Source: Benincasa hispida (lineage: Eukaryota; Streptophyta; Magnoliopsida; Cucurbitales; Cucurbitaceae). From it: DNA of 64,000 bases. Under the pieces are notes generated by a model. The model was not told the DNA's origin, did not search any database, and was given only the letters and a program-made list of their open reading frames with translations. Location of the stretch: positions 10,002,821 through 10,066,820 of the forward strand of contig NC_052351.1 in assembly GCF_009727055.1 (NCBI RefSeq). Reading direction: 5' to 3'. Shown piece by piece: positions 15,501 to 27,014 of this stretch; within the stretch, counting starts at the first letter, position 1; each line of letters begins with the position of its first letter. The translations under genes and the position numbers were made by a program.

Positions 15501-15548
15501 AGGAAAAGTTTTCATTAAGTTTAATAAACCCTATTCATCCATCTAGGG

Positions 15549-15674
15549 TTGTCATACTGATTTAATGAAAAGACCGAATCTTTGACCTCTAGAGAGGAAG
15601 ATCATGACAATTGTCATACCGATCCAACAGAAAGTTCGAATTTTTTTGACCTCTAAAGAGGAAGATCATCACAA
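15549..15674. repeat. Two-unit 61-bp tandem repeat
   Basis: Units starting TTGTCATACTGAT at 15549 and TTGTCATACCGAT at 15610 both continue through a GACCTCTA(G/A)AGAGGAAGATCAT block. The block contains the short palindrome CCTCTAGAGG. The units differ at several bases. Confidence 0.6.
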
Positions 15675-15804
15675 TTATCGTTGAGCTAAGCTGAGTTTGG
15701 CTAAATGTGTATTACTAGAAAACAAAATATGTTAATCAGAATTAGTATAATAGTGTAATAATCATTACAAGCTAACACAAAAAATTATATATTCAATAAA
15801 TAAT

Positions 15805-17262
15805 TGATTCATGTGATAAAATGCATGAATTTGTTCTTTTATTTTGTGTGAAAAATGGTCTTGTGCATGAATTTTTCTCAAATTTTAGTCATATTTTATT
15901 AAATGAAGTATATTGGAAGGTAATTGTGCTTAAACATTGTTATTTGCACATTTCAAGCTAAGTTGGTGAATTTTGGCAGCTTCTACAAGATTTTAATCTG
16001 ATGCGCTAGTAGTAGTTTGATGTGGTCGCAGTACTGGGCTCTAAAATTCTAGATTTTGTATCAGTCAAGATTAGTTTCAATTTTCTCGAGTATATTTGTT
16101 GATCAATTTCAATTTTTCCTGAAAGTCGCTCAACCTTAGAATTTTGGTCTTCCCAAACCACTTTAGGACTTATAAAAGGGACGGAAACCCTTCAAATCGA
16201 GATGAACTCCTCACCAAACCCACTTTCTTCATTATTGTTTGTCATTTTCCAGCAGTCACCTTGGGATTGTTATCACGTTTCAAGTCAGAACGGAAGTTCC
16301 TCTAAGGTATTTTGGCTCTAGGATTTCTCATCCCATGGAAGAGAGTGTCGAGGAAAGATTTCCACCTTGGAAAAGGGAGATTATCCTAGGGAAAGGCTTG
16401 GAACTTGAAGATTTATCTCAAGTTCATTAAAATTGCAATCTTCTAGCATTATTTTCATTTTGTTTATTCATTTTAGTCATTCTTATCCCTATCTTTTTAA
16501 TTGAACTCTATTGTAGCAATGATTTTTTATTTAATGAAGAAGTTTATTTTATCAATCATCATGAGCCAAATTCTTCCTAGGGGTTTGGCAATGTGAATGC
16601 CTGTTTTTTATGGCTTAAATATTGTTGCACTCGCACCACTTTGCTATTATTGAATTCTATTTGTTGACTTTATCGAAAGTTTTGTTAAATTAACCTCATC
16701 ACTAATTTAACAAACTAGTGAAGCTCTAGCACTAAGAAGGCTAGGGTGTAAACAGATCTCACAAAGGGATATGAGACCAAGAGCCTAGGAATAGGAGAGT
16801 CACGTCACCTTAGGAATAAGGGACACCATAGGTAGAAAACTTAATTTTAATTAATCTAGGATTCAGCTAGCCATGGGAACATTCAATAGTAGTTGCTTAG
16901 AACTCCTAAAGGAACTGAACACCATATCGAATAGGTATAGATTTCTGTCCATGCATATTTCACTATATTGGTGTGATGCGACATTATAAATTTTACTGTA
17001 GAGCCTGAAAGGATGAAGCATTGTTAGCCCCATTCAATCATCATTATCTGTTGGTTTTTTATTCAAATTTCTATTCTCTCACAACACAAATTCCCCTGTT
17101 ACCTTCGGTTTCATTAGGTCACATCGCACAAAGTAAACTACTATTAGTTTTGTAGATTTGATACTAAAAATACTCCAGGATTATTACATCTTCAACAGTG
17201 TATACTTGCACTTAGACATTGCTTATCTAAAATATTTTACCTCTCATACATTTGGTCGATCA
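15805..17262 (+). repeat. 5' LTR of the Athila-like element
   Basis: It starts TGATTCATGTGATAAAATGC and ends in ...GTCGATCA. It aligns along its whole length with 35639-37173, e.g. a TATAAAAGGGA(C/T)G TATA-like segment near 16171 and 'atgcatatttcact' near 16950. A block of about 55 bp present in the 3' LTR near 36424-36480 is missing here. The preceding 5 bp are ATAAT. Confidence 0.9.
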
Positions 17263-17268
17263 ATTTTT

Positions 17269-17286
17269 TGGCGTCGTAGTCAGAGA
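17269..17286 (+). promoter_or_regulatory. Primer binding site, tRNA-Asp type, degenerate
   Basis: TGGCGTCGTAGTCAGAGA lies 7 bp after the 5' LTR. The Athila/Tat consensus is TGGCGCCGTTGCCGGGGA, complementary to the 3' end of tRNA-Asp. Thirteen of 18 positions match and four of five differences are C-to-T or G-to-A, as expected from decay of methylated cytosines. Confidence 0.75.
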
Positions 17287-17531
17287 ACTAAAAGAAGTTT
17301 ATTTTGTATTTGATTATGTTATGCAATGCAACCGCATTAACACTATTTTCAGGAAACATCTAGCTTTTTGTTGCCTTTTGTTATGTAAGAGGAAGTTGGT
17401 GCATAAAAAGAAGGCCTTGCCTTTTCGAGCCAGATCCCAAGATAGAAAGAACCTTTCCTCGCAGGAAACAAGAACAAAGGCGAAAGCATTGGGAGCAGAA
17501 GAAGTTGAGCACACAAGAGACCCTTAAAGCA

Positions 17532-18540
17532 ACTGAATTTGTGCAACCTATTCCAACGAATCATCTTGGAGACCATCCTTTTAACCTTCCCATAGATGGC
17601 GTACAGAAAAATAGAGATAAACATCCACCATAACCACCAATACAATTTGCTGCACAACAACAAAATCCTATTTACATAACAGATGATGGGGATAGAGCCA
17701 TCAGGGATTATGCAGCTTCTGCATTCCAAACCTTAGACACGAGCATTCTAGATCCACCAATTGATGTGATTACATTTAAAATGAAGCCATTGATGTTCCA
17801 AATGCTAAACTTGCTTGGAAAATTCACCCGACTACCTAATGAGGATCCCCATAAACACCTAAAACACTTTATGAGAATCTGTTGTTCGTTTAAAGTTACC
17901 GGTGTTTCTGAAGAAATGTTAAGACTTAAGTTGTTTCTTTATTCTTTGTAGGGTGATGCAAAAGCATGGTTTGACTCACTGCCCCCCAACTCTATTACCA
18001 CATGGGACAACCTTGTGGACAAAATTCTAGGAAAATATTTCTCATTTAACAAGAATGCCAAATATAAAGGAGACATAATAGCATTCAGGGAAGTTCCATC
18101 TGAATCTATCGATGGAGCATGGATTAGATTCCAAAAGTTGGTGAGGAAATGCCACATCATGGACTCCTAACTTGCATCATGATGGATCAATTCTATAATG
18201 GACTGAACCAAGCCTTAAAGACAATGGTCAATGCATCTGCAAGAGGATCTTTGCTGAAGAAGTCTGTAAATGAAGCTCAAGAGATTATGGATATGATAGC
18301 AAATAATAATAAGAATTGGGGCGACAAAAAACACACTTCAATCACAAAAACTATTGCTGAAATACGAGAAGTGGATACACTTGCATCCATGAGCTAATAG
18401 CTGACAGCCATTGAGAACATGATGCAAAATTTGATGATGGGACCATAAAAAGTGGTCGCTGTCCACACTGAACATCAAGCTCAAACCTGTGAATTATGTA
18501 CTACAAACCATTTATCTAGAGAATGTGTATAATCTCCATT
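17532..18540 (+). pseudogene. Athila-type gag remnant with zinc knuckle
   Basis: The capsid part translates through an NLLGKFTRLPNEDPHKHLKH segment (near 17810), LRLKLFLYSL, then after one stop GDAKAWFDSLPPNSITTW and FQKLVRKCH, the retrotransposon gag domain of Ty3/gypsy elements. A zinc knuckle CELCTTNHLSREC (C-x2-C-x3-H-x4-C) is at 18488-18526. Stops at about 17950, 18168 and 18396 and a frameshift break the frame. Confidence 0.82.
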
Positions 18541-18828
18541 TGGTGTGCTATGTAGGTTATCAAAATGCGCAAGAGCATTAGAACCCATATTCGAACACCT
18601 ACAACCTAGAATGGAGGTTGCACCCAAATTTTGCATGGGCAAAACCTAGCAACAGGGCAACTACATCTCAGCAACAGACAAGGATGACTCCACCACTATT
18701 TCCCCAAGGGACGCGATAGCATCGGCAACGAGTATAGCCACCAATACCTCCCTCTCAGAAGAACCCTATAATGGTAGAATTACTGAAAGAATATATGACA
18801 GGAAATGATGTAGCTCTTCGTATCTTAG

Positions 18829-19417
18829 ATGCATGTAGGACAAATAGCAAAGGAAATCCATAGTAGACCGCTAAGAACACTACCTAGTTGCACAGAGACC
18901 CCCAAGTCAAGCGGAAAAAAGCATTACGTGACCCTAAGAAGTGGGCTAGAATATGAAGGATATAAAATGCCCGAGGAGTACAAACAAAGTCGTGAGGAAG
19001 GATCAACAGATGTTAAGTTTAAGGAAGGACTGACCTCAGCAGTTGAAGAAAAGAATAAAGCTGCAAAAGATAAAAAGAAAGATGAAGGTACCTTAGTGGG
19101 TACAAAGGAAAAGAGTACAATTCTAGTATACAAGTCACCAATACATTTTCCCCTGAGATTGCAAAAAGTGAACCAGAATACACTTCAAGTAGTTCTTGGA
19201 CATTTTAAAGAAACTTCATATCAATATTCCTTTAGTTGAGGCATTAGAGAAAATGCCAAACTATGTGAGAATTTTAAAAGATATCTTGTCAAAGAAGCGC
19301 AAGCTGGCAGAATATGAAACTGTTGCATTAACCGAGTTCCATAGCGCCTTGGTCAGCAACAAGATCCCTATGAAGCTGAAAAAACCTAGGAAGGTTCACC
19401 TTCCTATGTTCTATTAA
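18829..19417 (+). pseudogene. Gag-protease linker region of the Athila-like element
   Basis: 18829-19239 carries KKHYVTLRSGLEYEG, then a K/E-rich stretch. 19196-19417 carries LHINIPLVEALEKMPNYVRILKDIL and an LPMFY end. Both are hallmark segments that precede the aspartic protease in Athila/Tat gag-pol proteins. The two parts are in different frames around 19200. Confidence 0.8.
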
Positions 19418-19649
19418 AGGATAAAGTTTAGGCAAAGCGCTATTCGATATGGTAACAAGCATTAATTTGATGCCTTATTCAGTATTTGCACAGTTAAGAA
19501 TTGGGGAAGTGAAATCGATAACTGTAACTCTTTAGTTAGCCGACAGATCACAACTAAGTTAGTGGGAAAGATTGAAGATGTTTTGGTAAATGTCAATAAG
19601 TTTGTATTTCTTGTGGACTTTATAATCTTGGACTGCGAGGAAAATAGAG

Positions 19650-20280
19650 AAGTTCCATCATCCTTGGGCGTCTGTTCCTAGCAACAAGGAATATACTAAT
19701 TGATGTGCAGAAGGGAGACTTGACCATGCGAGTCAACGATTAGCAAATCACATTTAATGTTTTGAATGCACTTACATAACCGAGCTATATTGATGAATGC
19801 TCATTTATCATAGATATTAACAAGTACTCATTTATTGAAAATATTGATGTACTTGTTTATTATGTGTAGATCTGGATGACTTAAGAAGTCTAAGACACAA
19901 TTCCTGAACAAACTGTAGAAATGAGCATTCCTAAAGAAACTGTAGACACAATTCAGATAGAGAAGTTCCTAGATTCCTTGGGTGTTCGTTCCTAGCAACA
20001 CGATGTACACTAATTGATGTGTAGAAGGGAGACTTGACGATGCTAGTCAACGATCAGCAAATCACATTTAATGTTTTGAATGCACTTAAATTCCCGAGCG
20101 ATATTGATGAATGTTCATTTATCATAGATATTAACGAGTATTCATTTATTGAAAATATTGATGTGCATGTTTATAATGTGTAGGCCTGGATGACTCAAGA
20201 ATTCTAAGACACAATTCCTAAAGGAACTGTAGAAATGGAGCAGATTGTTGCAGTCGCAATAACCACAGCAGAGCACGAAT
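19650..20280 (+). repeat. Tandem duplication (~314 bp) of the Athila protease C-terminal region
   Basis: The block beginning GTTCCTAGCAACAAGGA at 19674 recurs as GTTCCTAGCAACACGAT at 19988, with matching downstream sequence for about 290 bp (ATTGATGTG(C/T)AGAAGGGAGA and AATCACATTTAATGTTTTGA in both). In family terms this codes the LA(T)-R-N-I-LIDVQKGDLTMRVNDQ stretch after the protease active site. The copies have diverged, so the duplication is not recent. Confidence 0.8.
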
Positions 20281-20559
20281 GTCTGAACCATTGAAGCCAT
20301 CAATAGTTGAACCCCAAAGCTCGAGCTGAAGCCGCTATCATCACACTTGAAGTATTCATATCTTTGTCAGAACAATATATTATCGGTAATCATTGCTGTA
20401 GAATTGACTGAGCAGAATGAACAACTATTGTTAAACATTCTAGAAAAACATAAACAAGTAATTGACCGGACAATAACTGATATTAGGGGAATTAGCCCAA
20501 CGTCTACATGCACCTGATCAATCTAGAGGAAGGAGCAAAGAACTTTGTTGAGAGCCAAA

Positions 20560-20953
20560 GATGATTGAACCTCAAATATGAAGAACATAGTGTGTAAAAA
20601 GATTATCAAATGGTTAGATGCCGGAGTAATCTATCCTATTGCCAACAGTCTATGTGTCAGTCCTATTCAATGTGTGCCCAAGAAAGAAGGCATGATTGTG
20701 GTACCCAATGAAAAAGAATGAACTGATCCCAACAAGAACAATGACAGGGTGGCATATATGCATGGATTATCGCAAGGTAGACAAAGCCACGAAGAAGAAC
20801 CACTTCTTGTTACCATTAATTGACAAAATGTTAGATAGGTTGGCAAGGAAGTAATATTACTGCTTCCTTGATGGATACTCGGGTTATAATCAGATTTCAA
20901 TAGTGCTGTAAGACCATAACAAAACAACGTTCACATGCCCCTATGGCACCTTC
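20560..20953 (+). pseudogene. Athila-like reverse transcriptase, N-terminal half
   Basis: Readable segments are KKIIKWLDAGVIYPI, SPIQCVPKKEGM, MDYRKVDKATKKNHFLLP, LIDKMLDRLARK, FLDGYSGYNQIS and TFTCPYGTF. These are Ty3/gypsy RT motifs in order, up to the point just before the FRRMPFGLCNAP segment. The frame is interrupted by several stops. The copia composite starts at 20954, immediately after PYGTF. Confidence 0.88.
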
Positions 20954-21263
20954 TGTTGGGATTGGTATCCTAATTCTCCTGGTGGTCTCGTAGTTTGTAA
21001 ACATTTTGTACACACGTTGTTATTAATAAAATAAATGTTATTTTATATGCATTTGCTCAAATCCAATAAACTAAGATCCGTGGTTATTTCATGTAACTTA
21101 AGCATATATGTGAGACATACAAGTGGATCATGCCTTAAGTAATAACCTAAATGGTCTGTAGTATAAGGATAAAGAAGGGATACCTTATCCTTGTGACACT
21201 ACGGATACGACACACTTTGTAGATGTTACAAGTGTTGTAAAGTGCTATGAATGGTCTGATCCT
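20954..21263 (+). repeat. Copia LTR fragment 1 (first ~310 bp)
   Basis: It starts TGTTGGGATTGGTATCC and follows the full LTR at 23755 until GGTCTGATCCT, where it joins RNase H coding sequence. The rest of the LTR, the primer binding site, gag and most of pol are deleted at this junction. Confidence 0.85.
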
Positions 21264-21367
21264 AAAGAGGTTGTTTGGCTTAGGAAATTCCTTACAGATT
21301 TGGAAGTTGTTCCAAAGATGTCTTTGCCGATCACTCTCTATTGTGATAACAACGGGGCTGTGACAAA
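21264..21367 (+). pseudogene. Copia RNase H fragment (5' side of the solo LTR)
   Basis: It reads VWLRKFLTDLEVV, LPITLYCDNNGAVTN in frame. The same protein segment occurs again at 26590-26690. It continues beyond the inserted LTR at 23430. Confidence 0.8.
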
Positions 21368-23424
21368 TGAAGGAACTCTTAAACAAGAGTGCCTATGAGC
21401 GGAAACAGATCTTTTCGATTTCATTGTGATAGAATTACCACACATACATTCTAACACACATATATGCATTGCAAACACTAATTACCGGCATGCTTTAACA
21501 AATAAAAAAAAAAGATCAAGAAAACGTACCAGTTGAAGACTTTCTTTAATCGAACTCGGTCCAACCTGAACGAACTCCTCTCGTTTTTACTCGTCTAGTA
21601 AGCAGTCGCCTAGCAAAACCACAGTCGTCTACACGATCAGCAGCACACGAAAAAGAAGCAATTGGGGACGACACCACCACTCGAAGACCTCGGTATTCTC
21701 GGAGTGAGAATTCAAAGGGTGGACTTTGATGGAATTGGTAGAAGGGAGGAGGAAAAGTGATCGTGTAGTACGAACAAGCAAGTGGGAGAAAGGAGAAGAC
21801 TATTGTATAGTCCGGTGCTTGTTGTTAAAGTCGAGGTATACGATTGTGTAGTAAACACTAAGCGATCATCTATAAAAAAGTAAGCGATCGTTTAGTTCTG
21901 CTCGGTGCGTTAAGCGACCGTCTAGTAAACGGTACGCGATCGTCTAAGAAATCACGGGTCATCGTTTAGTAACGCGAGTGTGCGATCGTTTAGGAAGGCG
22001 GGCGCTATCGTATAGGCTCTCAACGCTAAGCGATCGTATACTTTCACATCGTGAGCGATTTTTCGGATATCTTTCGTGTCTTACAAAATGAAAACAATTT
22101 TCATTTTATTCTTCAGTTACAAGAACTGAACTTAACATCCCGCTTTCGCACGAATCTGGAGAAAAACTCGTCCAATTATCTCATAACCACCTAATTAATT
22201 AAATAACGAATATAATCATATTATATTCTTAACCTATAGTTTGATATCATATATCAACTACAGTGTTTTCTCCTCTACTTTATATAAATCATATTTATAT
22301 CCAATTTCCTCCAAAATAATGTATCTCATACATTTAGTCAATCATATCATATATAATTAACTAGTTCAATTATATCATATATAATCAGATTCCCTCTTGT
22401 CAATTTGAACATTTCAAACTGACCCAACTCTTTAGCCACGAGATCCACCATCTGTTAACTGTTAGGCATTTCACTAAAGACTGAAAGTTGAACTCTTCAT
22501 ACCACAGATATATTTCTGTGTCCATCGGATATAACCAATCATAAGTACGATAACCCTTCACAGATGCTCGTAATTATAGCTGAGCCAAATTATCGTTTTT
22601 CCCCTGTAGTTATATCTCACTCCGTAAGTACCACTGATCCCTCTAATGAATAATACAACATAGTTCAACTATGTATGAATACCGCTCGGACCAAGAAAAG
22701 GTGTATGGCACCACATCGTTCAAGCCTTGGAATCAGCCCTTAAGGGAGCTATCTATCTACTTACCCCCTACTTCCAGGAAGAAGTGAATTCCATTTTATG
22801 TAGCTGAGTTCCCAACTTCAAAATCAGATGAATACCCAAAGTGGTAGGTTTGAGTCGGCAGCCTGGCCACTTGCATCCAAGCAAATCAAAGGACCGCCCT
22901 CAATGGCAGTAGTTCCCAACTCACTCAGGATTGAGGTCATGTTACCTATGGTCATCCTAGTTAAGTGAAGTCTCTATCATGGACGGTGTTATGTAACGAG
23001 ACGTTAACACTTCGTGGTCAGGTCTTATACAAACTCTTTGTATAGGATGCCCCCCTCGCATGTCCCTTACACGAATGATCAGGATTAGACCATCTGTGAG
23101 AAGTCACAACACTTGTAACTATTCCATAAAGCGGGCCACATCCGTAGCGTTACCAAGATAAGGTTTTCCTTATATATCCATATACTACAGACCATTTTGG
23201 TTATCATTTAAGACATGATCCACTTGCATGTCATCATATACATGCTTAAGTTACATAAAGACAACCAGGTATTTTAGTTTATTGGTTTGTGGTAAAGCAA
23301 ATAAAACATTCAGATGAGCAAAATCAAGAAGTGAAGTAAAATATCAAATATTATACATCACGAGCGTTCGTACAAACTGTTTATAAACTACGGGACACGA
23401 GACTTTAGGGCATCAACCCCAACA
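21368..23424 (-). mobile_element. Solo LTR (2057 bp), inverted, with perfect ACAAA duplication
   Basis: On the - strand it starts TGTTGGGGTTGATGCCC and ends AGTTCCTTCA. The flanks are ACAAA at 21363-21367 and ACAAA at 23425-23429. Joining them restores the RNase H frame between AVTN and SKEP. It is related to but distinct from the LTR at 23755-25775. It has no internal region: a classic product of LTR-LTR recombination after an insertion younger than its copia host. Confidence 0.92.
21839..22040. repeat. CpG-rich GCGATCGT motif array within the solo LTR
   Basis: Variants of GCGATCGT(C/T)TAG occur at about 21862, 21884, 21914, 21936, 21958, 21982, 22004 and 22030, spaced 22-30 bp, with a weaker one at 21839. 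The core CGATCG is palindromic. The DNA between copies is not conserved, so it is a motif array more than a true tandem repeat. A sparser set of CGATCG/ACGATAG words is in the related LTR at 25240-25395. Confidence 0.75.
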
Positions 23425-23429
23425 ACAAA

Positions 23430-23754
23430 TTCAAAGGAACCTTGAAGTCATCGTAGAGGCAAGCATATCGAACAGAAATATCATTTGATCAGGGGGATTG
23501 TGCATCGCAGTGATGTGATGGTCACAAAGATCACGTCGGAGCACAACATTGTTGATCCATTTACATAGGCCCTCACGGCTAAAGTGTTCGAGGGTCATAT
23601 GGAGTGTCTGAGTCTACGAGACATGCGACATCTTGTCTAAGGCAAGTGGGAAATGATACTGAGGTATAGAGTATGCTCTATTTTATTGACATTATACTTG
23701 TTTTTTTCATGTATTGTACATTAGTCTCCCGAGGAATTAGGACAAATAGGAGAT
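23430..23754 (+). pseudogene. Copia RNase H end and polypurine tract
   Basis: It continues the frame from 21367 through RGKHIERKYHLI-like and SEHNIVDPFT-like segments, with several mutated codons. It ends in non-coding DNA and a purine tract (GGACAAATAGGAGAT) directly before the LTR at 23755. Confidence 0.8.
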
Positions 23755-25775
23755 TGTTGGGATTGGTGTCCTAATTCTCCCGGAGTCTTGTAGTTTGTAA
23801 ACTTTGTACACATTGTTATTAATAAAATAAGAGTTATTTTATTTGCATTTACTCATATCCAATAAACAAAGATTCGTGGTTATTGTATGTAAACTTAAAC
23901 ATGTATATGAGATATACAGTGGATCATGCCTTAAGTAATAAACTAAAAGGTCTGTAGTATAAGGATAAATTAGGGATACCTTATTCTGGAAACATTACGG
24001 ATACGGCCCGCTTTGTAGAAGTTTACAAGTGTTGTGAACTACTACATATGGTCTGATCCTGACCATTCATGTGGAGACATGCGAGCGGGGGTATCCTATA
24101 CAAAGAGTTTGTATAAGATCGAACCACGAGATGATTAGTCTCTTTATATAACACCATTGATAATTGAGACTTACATCTCATTATAACGACCATAGGTGAC
24201 ATGACCTTAATCCTGAGTGTTTTGGGAACTCCTACCTTTGAGGAAAATCCTTTGATTAGTATGGGTGAGAGTGGCCAGATTGCCAACTCAATAAGCCTAC
24301 CTTTTTGAGGTTTTCCTGATTGAGGACCTGGGAACTTAGTTACACAAGACATAATTTACTTATTCCCTGAAGTAGGGGTAAGTAGATAGATTGCTCTCTT
24401 AAGGGTTGATTCCGAGTCTTGAACATAGTGGTCACATTATTTCTTTGGAAGAGAGAACCCAGTCATAGTAGGACTATGACTTATTGTTCATTAGAGGAAT
24501 CAGTGGTACTTAAGGAGTTAGATGTAACTACAGGGGCAAAACGATAAATTAGCTCAGCTGTACTTACGAGCGATCTGTGAAGGGTTATCGCACTGTTGAT
24601 TGGTTGATATGGACATAGAAATATATCTGTAGTGAGAAGAGTGCAGCTATCGGTCTTTAGTGGAGTGCCCGACAGTTAACGTATGGTGGATCCCGTAACT
24701 AAAGAGTTTATGTTATTCACGTACCGTTGGAGCTTCGAGCTACATGTTCATAAGGTCCCATTGGTAGCTCAATGGATTCAAGTTGAGAATCAATTCTTGG
24801 AGTTAGTTTGAACTATTCAAATTAACAAGACGAAATTCAATTATATATGATATAATTGGTGTGATGTATGAGATACATCAAGTGGAAGAATTAATGTAAA
24901 TATGATTTACATTAAGTACCATAAAATAGAAAAAGAACTATGGTTTGTATGTTTCATAAGATGAAATATTAAAACTATAGGTTATAAATATAATATGGTA
25001 AGTTAGTTATCATATTTATTTATAATATATTAATTATATGATAAATAATTTCTTTTTCTCTAATAACCAATTGAGTGGGAGGTTGTTGGTGGTTTTATGG
25101 TAACCGTGAGATAAAAGGAAATTTGTTTTCCTAAAATTAAAAGTTACCTCATTTGGAAATTTCTCACGGTGATAAGCTATCAAGTGAAAGTGTTTCACAA
25201 AGTGATGACTGTGTAAAGACTAAATGATCATTGAGCTTTGACTATACGATAGTCATTCAGCTGATCGTAGCTAAACAATCGAGTGGCTAAATCTATACGA
25301 TAGGATGTCGTTTACTACACGATCGAGCACATCGTCTATCTGATAGATAACATCTTATCTCCCACTTGCTCGATCCTCTACTCGATCGTAGTCCTCCAGT
25401 CTCTTTCTTAAGCCAAGATCATACAGAGTCCACAACTCCAAGATTCTCACATCGAGAATACCAAGGTAACCATTGTGGTGGTGTCCTCACTCAGTTCGTG
25501 GATTGATTGGTTTTGAGGAGTAATTGGCTGATTATTGCGTTCGAACGTTGCTGTTCTTGGATTCTTGGAGATTGATCGAGGGATTCATGAAGAATATTTC
25601 TTCAAAGGTATGCATATTCTATCCCTTGATATTCTTGTTAGCATGCTGTAATTTCATGTTGTGTATGACCTGTTAGTTTCCGTTTTGAGACTGTAATTGT
25701 TAGTATTCAATTCAAATGGAGTTTGGAACAATCTTTTCCATTGCTCATGGAAATCCTTATGTTTGATTTCCTTCA
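23755..25775 (+). repeat. Complete copia LTR (~2.02 kb)
   Basis: It starts TGTTGGGATTGGTGTCC after the polypurine tract and ends ...GATTTCCTTCA, parallel to the end of the solo LTR at 21368-23424. Immediately after it the RT coding sequence begins in mid-domain, so the primer binding site and everything up to the RT palm is deleted. Confidence 0.85.
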
Positions 25776-27014
25776 AATATGTCCATTTATGGGCTAAAAC
25801 AAACATCTAGATCGTGGAACATTATATTTGATAGTGCAATCAAATCATTTGGCTTTGATCAGAATGTTGATGAGCCTTATATTTACAAGAAAATCATCAA
25901 CAGCTCAGTAGCTTTCCTGGTATGTGGAAGATATCCTACTCATTAGGAATGATGTAGGTTTTCTAACTAATATTAAAAAGTGGCTAGTCGCTCAATTCCA
26001 AATGAAATATTTGGGAGAGGCGCAATATGTTCTAGGGATCCAGATCATTCGGGATCATAAGAACAATAGGTTGGCCTTGGCTCAAGCATCGTACATTGAC
26101 AAGATGTTGATCAGGTACTTGATGTAGAATTCCAAGAGGGGTTTATTACCCTTCAAGCATGGAATTGTTTTGTCTAAGGATCTGTGTCTTAAGACACCTC
26201 AAGAGGTTGAGGAAATGAGACAAATTCCCTAAGCTTCGATTGTTGGAAGCCTCATATATGCAATGTTATGTACTAGATCTGACATTTGCTATGTAGTGGG
26301 GATTGTTAGTTGATATCAGTCCAACCTAAGATTAGATCACTTGACGACGGTCATAACCATTCTCAAGTATCTTCGGAGAACGAGAAACTATATGCTTGTG
26401 TATGGAGAAAAGGATTTGATCCTTATAGGATACACATACTCTGACTTTCAGACTGATAGAGATTCTTGGAAATCAACATTAGGGTCAGTGTTCACTCTGA
26501 ATGGAGGGGTTGCAGTTTGGCGAAGCATCAAGAAATGATGCATCGCAAACTCCACTATGGAAGCTGAATACGTAGCCACTTGTGAAGCTGCTAAAGAGAC
26601 TGTTTGGCTTAGGAAATTCCTTACAGATTTGAAAGTTGTTCTAAATATATCTTTGCCGATAACACTCTATTGTGATAACAGCGGGACTGGAAAATTCTAA
26701 GAAACCTCAAAGTCATCAAGAGGCAAGTATATCGAACGGAAGTATTATTTGATCAAGGAGATTATGTATCGCGATGATGTGATAGTCATGAAGATCGCGT
26801 CAGAGCACAACCTTGCTGATCTGTTTACAAAGGCTCTTACGGCTAAAGTGTTCGAGGGTCATCTGGAAAGTTTGGATCTACGGGACATGCGGCACCTTGT
26901 CTAGGGCAAGTGGGAGATGATACTGGGGTATAGAGTATGCCTAAGTTTTTGTATATTGTACTATTTTTATGTATTGTACATTAGTCTCCTGAGGTATTAG
27001 GACAAGTGAGAGAT
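25776..27014 (+). pseudogene. Copia RT (C-terminal half), RNase H and polypurine tract
   Basis: Segments in order: GLKQTSRSWN, SFGFDQNVDEPYIYK, YVEDILLIRNDVGFL (the catalytic YVDD has become YVED), MKYLGEAQYVLGIQI, a connection domain with RSDICY, LKYLRRTRNYMLVYG, TMEAEYVAT, a WLRKFLTDL segment, an HIERKYYLIKE segment and ADLFTKALTAKVFEGH. Stops near 26124, 26231 and 26536 and a frameshift near 26695 disable it. The tract GTGAGAGAT precedes the next LTR. Confidence 0.88.

Larger units (their letters stand above)
12728..15799. other. Intergenic DNA between the kinase gene and the Athila element
   Basis: No gene is supported. It contains a poly(A)-rich patch near 14046-14072, a short palindromic repeat at 13917-13960, a probable copia LTR remnant at about 14930-15500 and a 61-bp two-unit tandem repeat at 15549-15674. 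The open frame at 13669-13914 is F/L-rich and has no recognisable domain. Confidence 0.55.

Noticed and set aside
17252..17527. 91-residue open frame at the start of the Athila internal region
   Set aside because: It overlaps the primer binding site and leader and has no gag similarity; the recognisable gag begins downstream in another frame.
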